The position numbers and the translations under genes were made by a program. The notes beneath the pieces are model-generated. The model was not told the DNA's origin, did not search any database, and worked only from the letters and a program-made list of their open reading frames with translations. A stretch of DNA of 64,000 nucleotides from Phaeodactylum tricornutum CCAP 1055/1 (taxonomy: Eukaryota > Bacillariophyta > Bacillariophyceae > Surirellales > Neidiaceae), in assembly GCF_000150955.2 (NCBI RefSeq), contig NC_011675.1, positions 512,230 to 576,229 on the forward strand, in the 5' to 3' direction. Shown piece after piece: positions 51,313-62,311 of this stretch. Each line of letters opens with the position of its first letter. The first letter of the stretch is position 1.

Positions 51313-54300
51313 TCACGAAGAACCATTGACATTTTTCCGTGAAGATTCCGTGTTTGCACCTTTTGGATTTTTCGATTTTGGACGCGTGATTCTGGCCGAT
51401 GAGACTGACGAACCCTTACGTGATGGAGTGTTTGCAGGCTGTCGACTTAGAGTTTCGTCCGTCACCAAATTTGTCTTCAGCGCCGTTGGAGATCTAGTCG
51501 GCAATCGCTGGCTTGATACGCCATCATGCTTCGGAGCGAGCTTCCTGTTCAAGTGTTTCACGGAAGGGTTGACAGGTCTCGAGGCACTCTTGTTATTGGG
51601 ATCGGCCGGGGTCTTTGCGATATCTAGCTTTTCCTGTGCCTGCATTTGTCGCCGAATCAATGAGCTGTACGCACCAGTTGGGTTTTCCAAAAGCTGACCA
51701 TGATTGCCTTCTTCCACGACCTGGCCGTTCTGAATAACAAAAATAGTATCCGCATTTCGTACGGTTGATAATCTGTGAGCGACAATAAGGACAGTCATTG
51801 CGCCCTCCCCCTTTTCGTTTTTCCCTCTTGCGAGCATATCGTCAATTGCGCTCTGTACCAAATGTTCGCTTTCTGCATCAAGGGCAGAGGTTGCTTCATC
51901 CAATAGCAACACTTTTGGTTTTCTTACGAGGGCGCGTGCGATTGCAAGCCGTTGACGTTGGCCCCCACTCAACTGCACACCACGTTCTCCGACCTCCGTG
52001 TCGTACCTTAATTGAAGATAATGTCAGCACAGATAGCAAATTTGTGGCTGTCATCCGATAGCGATTGTTTATGTTCTACTCACTTTTGGGGCAGTGTTTC
52101 AATAAAAGACTCTGCATTGGCCAGTCTCGCTGCTTCGACGATCTCTTCGTGCGTTGGTTCCATGTCCGTTCCTTCGAGGCCGTACATGATATTTCTTTTA
52201 ATACTTCGGGCAAACAAAGTAGGTTCTTGAGAAACAATCGAAATTGTTCTACTCAAGCATTCCGGACTTATTTCGTGAACGTCTTGACCGTCCAAAAGGA
52301 CTCTTCCTCCGCTTTGCTCATACAGATGTTGAATCAGTGACATGACGCTGCTTTTACCGCCACCACTCTGACCAACCAACGCGATAATGGAACCTGGCTC
52401 AACTTTAAGCGAGAGCTTATTCAGAACTTGACGCTGGGGTCGTGCTGGGTAGTACAGGTCCACATTTTCAAACTGGATTTCTCCACGAGGCTTACTGAGT
52501 CGAATACCCTTTGTACGCTGCATGCGAGTTTTGACCGCTTCAATCCCGAGCATGCCGCGGTACATATTACGGTCCCGCACAGCCTCGCGTTGTGCGGAGG
52601 ACTCGCGGTATCGGGGCGTTCTATGCAGAAGCTCGAAGACTTTATCGGCGGCACCAACTGCCTGGGTAAGCGAACTGAAAATGTATCCGATACTTGAAAA
52701 AGCATCCGATAGAGCTTGTAAATAGAGCAAGAACTTAACAAGATCACCAATCGATATATCGTTATTTCGTACAAGCATTCCTCCATAAAAAACTTTGTGT
52801 GAAGTAGACATTCTATGAGTGAGAACAGATTTTAATGAGATGTAAACATATACGGGCATTCTATCTGACATACCAACAACCGCAAATACCAACTGCGGGA
52901 CAGCCGTAGTAAATGCCGCATACCCACAGTAAGCCACTGCTGATCGCTTGTTCAAAGCAAGATACTTGCCCATGTGCTGCTCAAATTCCTTTAGTTCAGC
53001 TTCAGCAGCATCGAATGACCGTACGGTGGGCATCGATCCAAAGGCAGCCTCGCTGACGCTATTTCCGTCCGCAAGTTTCTTCTGCATCAGCTTTGTCAAT
53101 GATCGAACGTAGTTGCCATACCATTTGGAAAGAATAGTAATCAACGGCACCGAAATAAATGCAAGTATAGACAGCTGCCAGGAAATAAGAAACATGCAAA
53201 GCAATACCCCGAAAGCTGGAAACGAGAAATGTATGGATTTCAGGTCGACAGTCTTTTAAAAACAGAAACGATAGTATTGGTGGCACATACCTTGAACAAG
53301 CGATCTCAAAAATACGTTTACATTCAGAGTCACTTGATCGCCAACTAGAGTTGTGTCACTGCTCAACCGGCTAGTTATGTCACCAGTCTTGGTAGTATCA
53401 AAAAAGCCTATATCTTGAGAAAGCAACGAGTCCATCAACTGGATTCGCAGTCTCACATTCACTCGTCCGCCTACCACAGTAAATACAGAGCCCCGTAGAC
53501 CAGAAAACACTCCTGCCAAAACCGACGCAAGCACAAGCAGTTTGACGTACTTGATAAAATTCGGGACTTCCCACATGGATTCGTGCCGCGAGTCATTGTC
53601 ATCTGCGTTTGGAAAAGCTGCAGCCAAGGCATCCAATATACGGCCCAAATAGCGTGGAATACAAATTTGCGCAGAAGCGGCAGCGAGTAAAAAAACAAAC
53701 GCGATACAAATCAAGTGCAAGTCTGGATAGATAGTTGTCAAAAGATCTTCTAGTGTAGCCTTGTAGCTGGCGTCGGCACCAATATCACTGATACCACGAG
53801 ATTCTTCTGGCTGTTCCATGTCCGTATCTTCTTGCATGTCTTGTGTTTCATTGTTGCCCAATAGTGGTACATGCAGCGACGAACCAATCGAACGTAACAA
53901 ACCTGGTGGTGACTGTACGAATCTATCTTTTCCGTATCGTGTGGCAAGGAGACATTGTTGATCTAACGCCGTAGCTTCTACAACCGAGAAGATAGCCGTC
54001 ATCAAAACTGCCAACCAAAATAAGGGATGGAATGGTTCAACGTCCTGCTTTACACCGATCTCCACATTCATTCGCAGCAGGCACTTGATTACACAAAAAA
54101 CTTGTGTGACTAGAGCAAGCATTTCGCCGCCAAACGACGGGCGCGACACGTATCGTCGGAACCATGAGCCAAAAGCTTCTTCCAATGCTTCTTGCTCCAG
54201 TTCTTCGTTCGACTTCCGTTCGCCGTTCGGATGGGTCAGCGGGAAGGGATACTGAGGTGGCGGTTTAGCCCGACAGAGGGAAACAAGTAAACCCAACCCA

Positions 54301-54554
54301 ATCGCCAGTAAACGCGCCACGGCTAGAAGACAGAGATCTAGCAGTGACCCATACAATGTGTAGTGTCTGGTTTCGTTTGTTGCACGGCTTGTGAAAGGCA
54401 GTAGGGGCGTCAAGACGAGAACAGAGGCGAGCATATCCAAGCCCAGTAGACCAAGAAAGGCACCGAGGCGCCAATGGGATTCCCGAGCTGCGGACTGCTC
54501 GGAATTCATTGCTGGTCTCGATCGGAGAACTACGTCTGATGCGTCTGCAGCCAT
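51313..54554 (-). CDS. ABC transporter of the ABCB/TAP half-transporter type
   Basis: Four exons: 53291-54554, 52874-53215, 52084-52792 and 51313-52006, giving about 1002 aa. The intron 52793-52873 is 81 nt and has no stop, so the frame reads through it. Splicing it joins VFAVV to VFYGGMLV, which restores the usual ABCB transmembrane alignment. The N-terminus has extra membrane helices (residues about 30-110 and 150-210). The core transmembrane domain ([32 protein letters not shown]) is followed by one nucleotide-binding domain: Walker [11 protein letters not shown]-loop VSQEPTLF, signature LSGGQRQR, Walker [13 protein letters not shown] and H-loop VAHRLSTV. Half-transporters dimerise. TAP/ABCB8-10 relatives export peptides from organelles or lysosome-like compartments. 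The C-terminus is a basic Ser/Pro/Lys tail. Confidence 0.9.
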
Positions 54555-55064
54555 AGAAGAGTGTTCGTTTAGTATTTGTAAGTATTACAATTTGCAGCGG
54601 CAGCCCAGCTTTAAAGAAATGCAGCAATGTGATTAGTAAGCTGACTGAGTGAATGGAGGAGCTGATTGCGCGCCCTCTAGCTACCTAGTCTGGAGAGACG
54701 GCCAACTCTCATAGTTTCGATCAATCATGCAAACTCACTGTCATTACTCCTTGCGTTATGGGAGAAAAGCGTGACGTCATTTTTGGCCAAAGAGCGGATG
54801 ACTTTTGGACAACGCAATTGTTCTGTACCACCTGTGCGTCGCCAGGCGGGATAGTGCAGACGAGATACACGCATCCATCATGAATCACTGTCAGCTGACT
54901 GACTGTGAATGATGCAACAAAAATGCGATCACACTGCAACGATAGCATCAACATCAAAAATGGCAACTTGATTACCGAGTGTAAGTCGGTGACTACCTGG
55001 AACTGTGGCACAAAGAACCACAAGTTTAGGCATTCAGAAAATTTGCTATAGCATCAAATCTACT
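54555..55064. other. Shared upstream region of the ABC and LPA1-like genes
   Basis: 510 bp between divergent starts. It is unusually rich in the recurrent motif: TCACTGTCA at 54735-54743 and 54885-54893, and TGACTGTGA at 54900-54908. Confidence 0.5.
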
Positions 55065-56169
55065 ATGAAAGTATTGCTCGGAGTTGTCACGCTTGTTTCA
55101 TTGTCCAGGGGCTCGGAAGCCTTTTCGCCGGCGCAACCGGCTACATCTTCGACTCGCTCACTGGTTCAAAGCTGTCGATCTTCACCAAATGCACTACTTA
55201 CAACGCCATTATTCGCGGAGAAAGAGAAGAGCAAGAAACCGTTCGACGAAGGTCTCCGCACAAAGCTAGTTTCGGAAAGCATCGCCCCCTGGCGCACGCT
55301 GCGTTTGTTTCTGTACACGGCTTTAGGGGCGGGTGCCTTTATCGGGGGTCTCGTCAACTTATCGGGAACAGCAGCAGCTATAAGCGGTGCGCGATCTGAC
55401 GTAGATATGAATACTGAGGTACGAAAATGGTACAGATAAACCAATGTTGATCGAAACATTATAAGCTCACCACTCGGCTACTCACAAATTGCAGTACATC
55501 AATTTGGCCATTGATTTCGGTGCGGTTGCAGTGTTTGCCTTTTTGACGAAATTCGATCTTGATAAGCAAAAAGACTTGAACGAAAATGTCGAGAAGAAGA
55601 TTGAGCTAAAGAAACAGCAAAAGCAGCTCGTCAAAGGGATGAAGGAACGCGAAAAGCAACTAGCAACATTAAACGTGGAGATTCAAGTTTCAGCTACTGG
55701 CGATACCAAGCAAGCTTCAGTTCGCCAACTACAGGCCGGCGCTCGCCAGCATATGATTGTAGTGGCAGGCCCGAAAAAGGCCACGCGGGATGCTCTCATT
55801 GGAGCCAACTTGCTAAAAATGGATTTTGCCATGAGCAACGTTCTTGTCGTACCTTTTGAAACCGATGTTACCGAGGCTGATCGTCTTTCGCGGCCAGAAG
55901 GTGGATTTGGCGAACGTCCAATGTACGAAACCCAACCCTATGTGGCTCAGGCGGTTGGCGAGGGATGGCAAGAGTACATAAAATCGGAAATGAGCGATGC
56001 CGTCAAACAGAACGGCGAAAAAGTCAAAGAAGAGGGCATTGCTATTGTTGTCGCTAGTACTGGAAAGATTATACGACGAGGCGTCGGTAAAGTTCCTTGG
56101 CGACAGATGGTGGAGCAACTGCAAGCATCTACGAAAGAGAAGGAAGGTTCCGGACTGCTACCTTTTTAA
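55065..56169 (+). CDS. LPA1/Rep27-family (DUF3493) plastid photosystem II biogenesis protein
   Basis: Two exons, 55065-55418 and 55495-56169, with a 76-nt phase-0 intron, give 342 aa. The N-terminus MKVLLGVVTLVSLSRGSEAF followed by SPAQPATSS is a signal peptide with an xxxAF cleavage motif plus a Ser/Thr/Arg transit peptide, indicating plastid import. Next comes WRTLRLFLYTALGAGAFIG, then a Ser/Gly-rich turn (INLAIDFGAVAVFAFLTKFD across the intron), i.e. two membrane helices as in DUF3493 proteins. The charged remainder (KKIELKKQQKQLVKGMKERE onward) lies on one side of the membrane. In plants and green algae LPA1/Rep27 assists D1 synthesis and photosystem II assembly or repair. The role here is inferred from the family. 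Confidence 0.82.
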
Positions 56170-57131
56170 ACCACCAACCGACTCTAGCTTTTGTATTGGC
56201 GACAGAGTAGCCGTTTCAGCGCTCGTGATACATCCTAGTAACACTCACCCCTTAAAAAACGTATTGCTGCATCTTCCAAAATCATGTCCTAAAGCCATAG
56301 AGCAAGATCAAAAGGTTAGCGATAGTTTGACACTGATCCGAATATCGCTCCGCATCTTCCCAGAGAACTAATGCATGAAGAGCACAATTCCCTCCCTATG
56401 AGACGGAGCCTAGTCCTTCTGAGCGCATTGACTGCGCCAAGTGAGGGTTTGTTTTGCTTTGGCACTTATTGGAAAACTTTCATCCCACAAACGAGAGAGA
56501 AGGCCTAGTAAAAGTGCATTCAAATATCCCTCAACGAGTTTAACCCAACTTACATTCCACAATCCCTTGCCTAAGAATTCCAGCCTAAAGAGTGAATCGC
56601 AGAGGACACGCTATGGAAGTCCGATGAAGCATTTTCTCATAACAACTAACATTCATGTCGATCACCAGACTTCTCGTATGATGCGGTGGGCGAATCTTGC
56701 TTGTGAGGCGAAAAGAGATTATGTTTGGACAATAAAACAATGGACGGCCACAAAAAGAGAGACCAGGGGATGTTTTTGTCAATCTCTGAGAGGGCGACTA
56801 CGTGTAAGAGTTAACATTCAAGGCTACCAGTACAGGAAAATTGATTTTGGATGACATGTTTTCTGTGGCTGTGCCGCAGCAGTGGTGGTTTTGACTGTGA
56901 GTCTTGGCCGTGAATGTGCTAACTGACAGTGAAACAGTAATTACAAAGAGTTCCTCACAAATCAGTAAAATTTTAAACTTAAATATGGTTGAAAATGAGC
57001 ATGTTTTCATGTTGGTTCTCTTTTGACAAGATACTTGCTACTTGTTGCCCTTCTAGTCAGAATTCGGAGGGATTTTACAGAGACTGAAGAATCGGCCGAT
57101 CAGGTGTATTGATCTTTCTAATTCCAAGAGT
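56170..57131. other. Intergenic region between LPA1-like gene and MFS copy
   Basis: 962 bp. Frames up to 137 codons exist (for example 56441-56854) but they lack an early ATG and look random. Nonamers occur at 56892-56900 (TGACTGTGA) and 56924-56932 (TGACAGTGA). No gene is supported. Confidence 0.45.
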
Positions 57132-58715
57132 ATGGTAACCTGCTGTTGTTCCCCCACTTGCATGCACACGACGATTGTTTCACACGAGAATGTCGAATCC
57201 CCGACTTTTAAACGGTTCTTCATGGAGTTCTACCGGGCGAAAGGAGCAGTGTCCTTATGCATTGCGTCGTTGTTTTTGGTATTTGGCCTGGGCTGCATCG
57301 TAGGACTGGTACGTTCCATTGTGAAAACATCGCCAGGCATGAAATTTCAGAAGCAAAGAATGTCACTGACAAAAGCGCCCCAACGTTAGATTCCCGAAAT
57401 CATATCAGACCGCTATGCGAGACTTAGCTATGGTTACAGTCTGATTTTGATCGAGCTCATAAACCGGAGGCATGACAGAATGGTTCCGACCATGCTCAAG
57501 CCATCGCAGCCCGGGCAACTGTTGTCACAAGCGTGTTATCGCTATCTTTAGTCCATTGGTCGGAAGCGTTAGCGATACGCATGGACGGCGATACGTGATA
57601 GTAGCGAGCTTGTTCATCGCCTGCAGTCAAACTTGGGTGTTTCTGAGGCTAGTATACAGCCCCAAACTCAATCCTCTATGGTTTTATATATCCAGCAGCT
57701 TATCAGGCATCGTAAGCGACCTTGGTACAGCTTATCCAGGTCTATCGGATACTGTCGCCCTTGAATTCCGCGCGTCTAGCTTTGGACTATTCCTTGCCTG
57801 TTTTTACGGAGGCTTTGCCTTCGCACCATCAATAGCTCTACTTTTATCCCCACCACAGGTATCGGCACTAGCATTCTTACTCACTTCCATTGGATTTCTC
57901 ACAGCCTTTGCGTGTCTACCTGAAACAATTTCAAGGGAGATTTTAGAACGAAACATAAGCCACCGGGAGCTGGAAGTGTACTCATCAAGCGTTCGAAGCA
58001 TCTTCTGGCGAACGATGCAACGACCGTTTCGAGAAGTATTAATCTTAAACGTAGACTGGACAATTCGACTTGTTTCATGTATCTCATTTTTCAGCTCAAT
58101 GGGGTTCGCTGCGGATGCAACGATTCTCGTTTACTACATTGAAGATGAGCTCAATGTACGACAAGGAGATTTCGCTTCGATGTTCTTTGTACTTGGTGTG
58201 TTCGGCATTTTAACACAGGCCACTCTTCTCCAGCCATTGACTCGTTGCTTGGGAGAAAAGGGCCTGTTAATCTTGACATATTGCTCCGGAACTCTTCATA
58301 GCTATTTATGTGGTCCCCAAAAGTCAAAATCTACACTCTGCGTTGCGATGGTTTTCTCGCAGCTTACCAAGCTAAACTGTCCTCTCTCGTCATCGTTGGC
58401 CTCCAAAGGCGCCTCGGATGACAAGCAAGGTAGAAAACAAGGAGCTGTTTTTGCAACAAATGCTATAGGATACGCTATGGGTCCTTTTCTATGCAGTTTG
58501 TCTACCATCATACCAAGAACAAGACTCCCTTTGGTCCTGGCTTTATGTTCATATACGCATCCATGATATACGCAGTCGGCACTGTTTTGGTTGCATCAAT
58601 TCCACCGAGAGTTCCAGGTGAAGTCGGAGCTACCAGTGAAAACGAAATTTTTTCAACGGCGTCTGCCGATTTAGAGGAGCCTCTCTTGTTGCAGGACGAG
58701 TCTCACTGTAAATGA
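57132..58715 (+). pseudogene. Decayed paralogue of the MFS transporter at 32142
   Basis: The region parallels the MFS gene at 32142-34051 from start to end. The first exon (57132-57308, FLVFGLGCIVGL) and its intron to 57389 are kept, followed by IPEIISDRYARLSYG. After that the reading frame shifts at about 57420, an in-frame TGA replaces a Cys codon at about 57465, and the frame shifts again at about 57553. It then stays open from there (SPLVGSVSDTHGRRYVIVAS) to about 58490 and shifts once more; FVYHHTKNKTPFGPGFMF lies in another frame. Two introns of the intact gene (between its exons 2-3 and 3-4) are missing here. I read it as a pseudogene with about four disruptions. Sequence errors or unusual splicing cannot be excluded. 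It ends 3 bp from the DDRGK1 stop. Confidence 0.65.
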
Positions 58716-58718
58716 CAC

Positions 58719-59672
58719 TCATTCGCTTGCTACGGCTTTCCTCATCGCAGCTATGTCCTTCATTGAAAAACTGCCAAGCTTTCTCAGTCGCGCGGCGATT
58801 TTATGAAGTTCGTTGTCAGACAGATGTATAAATCGACCATCGTTTGAAATGATTCCAGCGACTCTCCTCTCTTCAATTAGTTCCTGAATTCGATTTTTGA
58901 CAACCGTTTGCGAAACACCAAAGTCCTTTGCAATGATATCAAGTGCAACTGATCTGCTTGCTTTTATCTCACGTACCCATTCATTAACCGTCTCTTTTCG
59001 TTCCGAACACGTCAAAAACGTGAGCCACTCGTCTTCAATTCTGTTTCGTTGCTCCTCTTCTACAGCGTTTTTAGCAATTTTTTCCTCGTCACGACGGCGT
59101 TCATCCAGAATTTCCTTTTCTTCCTTGAGTCGCTTTGTCGCGTCTTGCAATTCTAAATGCTGCTTCCTTCGTTCTTCCTCGAATAATCGTCGTTCATCTT
59201 TCTCTACCAGCTTCGCAGCTTTTTGGCGCTCTTTCCGCGAAAGGTGCCTGATTGACTCTCCTTCACCCTCTTCACCAACAGCACCAATTGCCTGAATGTT
59301 ATCCCTTTGACCTGGCACAATTGGTGCAATCCGTCGTTGCATCTTCATAGTGGCTCGCGCACGAGCACGACGTTGGGCTCTATTGAGAGTTGCGGCGTCG
59401 GCATTCGCCAGCTGCTCGTCGTACCCGTCCTCACCTTCACTTTTCTGCATATCGGCTCTGGATTTCAAACGAACCAACACTATAGCATAGACGCCTGAAG
59501 GAGCGAGTAAAACAGTGAGAAATGAATCAGAGGCAGGCTTCGTCACAGAGACACATCGAATGGACTCACCAACAGCCAAGCAACAAAAGCCTGTTACCGA
59601 AGCAACAAGCAGCGCCACGTCTGAAAATCCGACACCAATGTCAGCAGCCGGGCCAAACGGACCCTCCGTCAT
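58719..59672 (-). CDS. DDRGK1: DDRGK1/UFBP1-like protein of the UFMylation pathway
   Basis: Two exons, 59570-59672 and 58719-59494, give 292 aa. The 75-nt intron (GTGAGT...CAG) has no stop and reads in frame, but removing it joins the halves of one membrane helix: DVALLVASVTGFCCLAV plus GVYAIVLVRLKSR. This single N-terminal anchor fits DDRGK1, an ER membrane protein. A long charged helix follows (RKERQKAAKLVEKDERRLFE, KEEKEILDERRRDEEKIAK). The C-terminal winged-helix domain reads VNEWVREIKASRSVALDII, TVVKNRIQELIEERRVAG and IISNDGRFIHLSDNEL. The name-giving DDRGK is NDGRF here. DDRGK1 with UFL1 forms the E3 ligase that attaches UFM1 to ribosomes at the ER. Confidence 0.85.
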   Translation of the reverse strand: MTEGPFGPAADIGVGFSDVALLVASVTGFCCLAVGESIRCVSVTKPASDSFLTVLLAPSGVYAIVLVRLKSRADMQKSEGEDGYDEQLANADAATLNRAQRRARARATMKMQRRIAPIVPGQRDNIQAIGAVGEEGEGESIRHLSRKERQKAAKLVEKDERRLFEEERRKQHLELQDATKRLKEEKEILDERRRDEEKIAKNAVEEEQRNRIEDEWLTFLTCSERKETVNEWVREIKASRSVALDIIAKDFGVSQTVVKNRIQELIEERRVAGIISNDGRFIHLSDNELHKIAARLRKLGSFSMKDIAAMRKAVASE

Positions 59673-60139
59673 CACAGCTGTGTAAAAAAGAGAATATATG
59701 ATTTCACTATCAGATGAGGAAAGTGAATAGCTGATATCTTTGGATGTGCGAATACGGTTTTAGCTGCTGAGGTAACAATAATGTAGTGTAGGAGGAACTG
59801 TGACTTTGAGTTACTGTTAGCTTTGTAACGTTTCGTTGCGGCCGACGGACAGAGCATACTGTCGACTAGAAAAGAATTCGACAAGCTACCCGCCGCCCAC
59901 CAAAAAAAACAGTCTTCACATGGCAATTGAAGATGTCGCCTCTAGAGTAGCCGAAAAGTAGATGCTCAAGTGGCTGATGAGACAGCCAATCAAGGTTTAT
60001 GAAGGTTGTGTCAAAAGGCTATCCATTGAGATAATGACCGAAATGAACTGCGCTGACTGTGAGCACTCTTTTCAGAAGAAACCGTATAGTCCTTGGTAAA
60101 CAATGACAGAGTTTTAGCAAGAGTACCCATACAAAGAAT
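59673..60139. other. Intergenic region between two minus-strand genes
   Basis: 467 bp; a TGACTGTGA copy lies at 60054-60062. No gene recognised. Confidence 0.45.
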
Positions 60140-61405
60140 TCAGACATCCCCAAAGATGTGAAACGTACCGAGAATAAACGTTTCATATGCAATCGCCATC
60201 ACATGCCATCGAAAATCAAGACTCGCGGTTGAGGCAGCCGAAGCAAAGAGGCGGAAAGTAAAAAGGATAATGCCATCGCCAAAAAATTGTCCCCTCCAAA
60301 TTATTTTTGCTTTTATCAAACCCCCGCCATCGCTTCCGTACCGGATGCCAGCAGCCGAAACGGCTTTGTAAATGCAGGCGACTAAAACATGTAGCCCCAT
60401 GAGCTGTGAAATGAATTTGTCGCCCACGTACAGAGGCGCCTCCATGCTCCGGTGCAAGGATTCAGGAGATCCTTTGGGCGGCGAATGTAAGAAAGCGTTA
60501 GTCCACTCCAAGTAAATATCATCACGGGGGATAAACTCGAAAATAAAGCCGGGGAAGAGCAGGTCGCGTCCAGAAATCACAGCCATGGAAGCCGAGACGA
60601 TCATTATGGTGCGTGTCACAATCCGGCTCGGAACAGAAGACGGCGTCTTCCCTTCAGTCATCGAAATAGATGGTCCCTGCTTAAGAGGCTTCGCTGTGGT
60701 CAAATAGAAGGCCATAACAATCGCCTCGATGACAAGAATTGCGAGTATACAGTAGGTCATCTCCTTGGCACCAGAGGCCTGTAGTTCGCCCAAATAAACT
60801 GCATATAGAGTAGCAATTCCCAGATTGGTGATTACAGCGGTTGAGAGGAGGGGGCGAAAGTGGCCCATGGTCCACTGAGCACCTTTTGGATGTACGAGCA
60901 AGGGAAGAATTTTTTGCAAGTGGACAGCTAGCCCAGCAGCCCCAGCCATTTTGCGAACAAAGAAACCCCCCATATTGTTCGCATCGGTTGTGGCTTGGCG
61001 GATCGCACTGAGACCTCCTTGCTGAGATTTCCATCCCTTCGAGTCGTCAAACCAATCCATTGACTTGGTGAAGGCCTTTCAGATAAGGCAACGTTGTCAG
61101 CAGCAGAATCCCAATTAGAAAAGAACGGAACAGACCAGAAGAGAAAAGACCAATTCAAAGTTACTCACCATCATAGCCTCGTCCCAAGAACCACCAATTG
61201 AACGGCCTGTTGCAAGAAAATCTCGCATACACAGGACAAACATCGTACCGGAGCAGATGAGTACGGTGTACACGAGACCCAAAGGCGGAAGGTGGTCTTC
61301 AATGAGGTCCTTCGCAGCGGTAGCCTCCATCATTTTAGTGGCGACGGTGACTTCCTGGACGTTCGCCAGTTTGGTAGTCTGCGGTCGTCTTCGATGAGCT
61401 GCCAT
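60140..61405 (-). CDS. Unrecognised multi-pass membrane protein
   Basis: Two exons, 61169-61405 and 60140-61075, with a 93-nt phase-0 intron (GTGAGT...AAG), give 390 aa from the ATG at 61405 (MAAHRRRPQTTKLANV). The protein has about 7-8 hydrophobic helices: LGLVYTVLICSGTMFVLCM, LSTAVITNLGIATLYAVYLG, MTYCILAILVIEAIVMAFYL, TIMIVSASMAVISGRDLLF, SQLMGLHVLVACIYKAV and GIILFTFRLFASAAS. A soluble loop containing SKGWKSQQGG follows the intron junction. There is no signal peptide. I do not recognise the family; it may be stramenopile-specific. It is divergent from the bHLH-PAS gene with about 0.9 kb between them. Confidence 0.75.
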
Positions 61406-62311
61406 AGTCGATCTGGCAAGCTTGTATTGTTGCCATCAAGATGAGAAAATCTATTAATAATGGAAAGTATGCCACAAGGCGAGCAAAGTCGTTTGTCGGC
61501 ATTTGTTTTCCAGCTGTTGACAGTTTCTGACTGTTAATCTGGGCATTGGACTCTCTCTCACGCTTGACTGTGACAATACAGTTTTCGGACAGACAGAGGG
61601 CATTCTAGATTCCGGGTTCTGGTAACTTTAGGAGGATTTTTGTTTCGTCAGCATCAGATTCATTATACCGGTATCGTCTTTTGGCAAATCGAGACCTCGA
61701 CAAGAAATTCAATAAACTGAAGCAAAGCTTCGATTCAGATGTCGCTTCGATATACACATTTATAAATTATCTTGAGTGACGATCGAAGAAAGTGTTCTCG
61801 TATGCTAAATCGCCATAAAAGGGATGTCTTTTCAGAAACACACTGGGTGACGTGTTCAAAACCTTTCTGATGGTGCCAATTCAGTCTCCGCTTCCAAAAA
61901 CAAAAACAACACCAAGACGAAGACTCTGTCTACTGGTTCCTTCCCATTCCAACGACACAAGCCACTGTCCCGAACCAAATAGGCCACCAGACACAACTCT
62001 CGTTACACAGAATCCCTTAGAAGCGGGACAAGGAGAAATCGAAAAGAGATTGATCAAACGGCAGGTACGTTCATGGTCGAGGTGAGGAGCTGCTGCATTC
62101 GTGCAACAAACAAGTTGAACGTGAGTTGTGTAGGCCGTGAGCGCCAGCCTCTCCGTTTCACATATGAACGAGTTTTTATTGGTCTATCCATGTCTGCGAC
62201 GAGCAACAGACACATACGCACCACGCAAACAAGGCGCTCATCAGTTCTCTTCGTTGTCTTGGCAGACGTAAGCACCGACCCGAACAACCATTCGTCGCCT
62301 CAAATTCAACT
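61406..62311. other. Shared upstream region of the membrane protein and bHLH-PAS genes
   Basis: 906 bp between divergent starts. TGACTGTGA lies at 61565-61573, with a one-mismatch relative about 40 bp before it. A long leader before 62312 is likely 5' UTR. No other gene seen. Confidence 0.45.

Noticed and set aside
52813-52873. A 61-nt intron in the ABC gene (GTATGT to CATAG)
   Set aside because: It would shift the frame and destroy the downstream domain; the acceptor at 52793 (81 nt) fits phase and homology instead.
56441-56854. 137-codon open frame in the spacer after the LPA1-like gene
   Set aside because: It begins with a non-ATG codon, the first ATG is near its middle, and the residues show no domain-like pattern.
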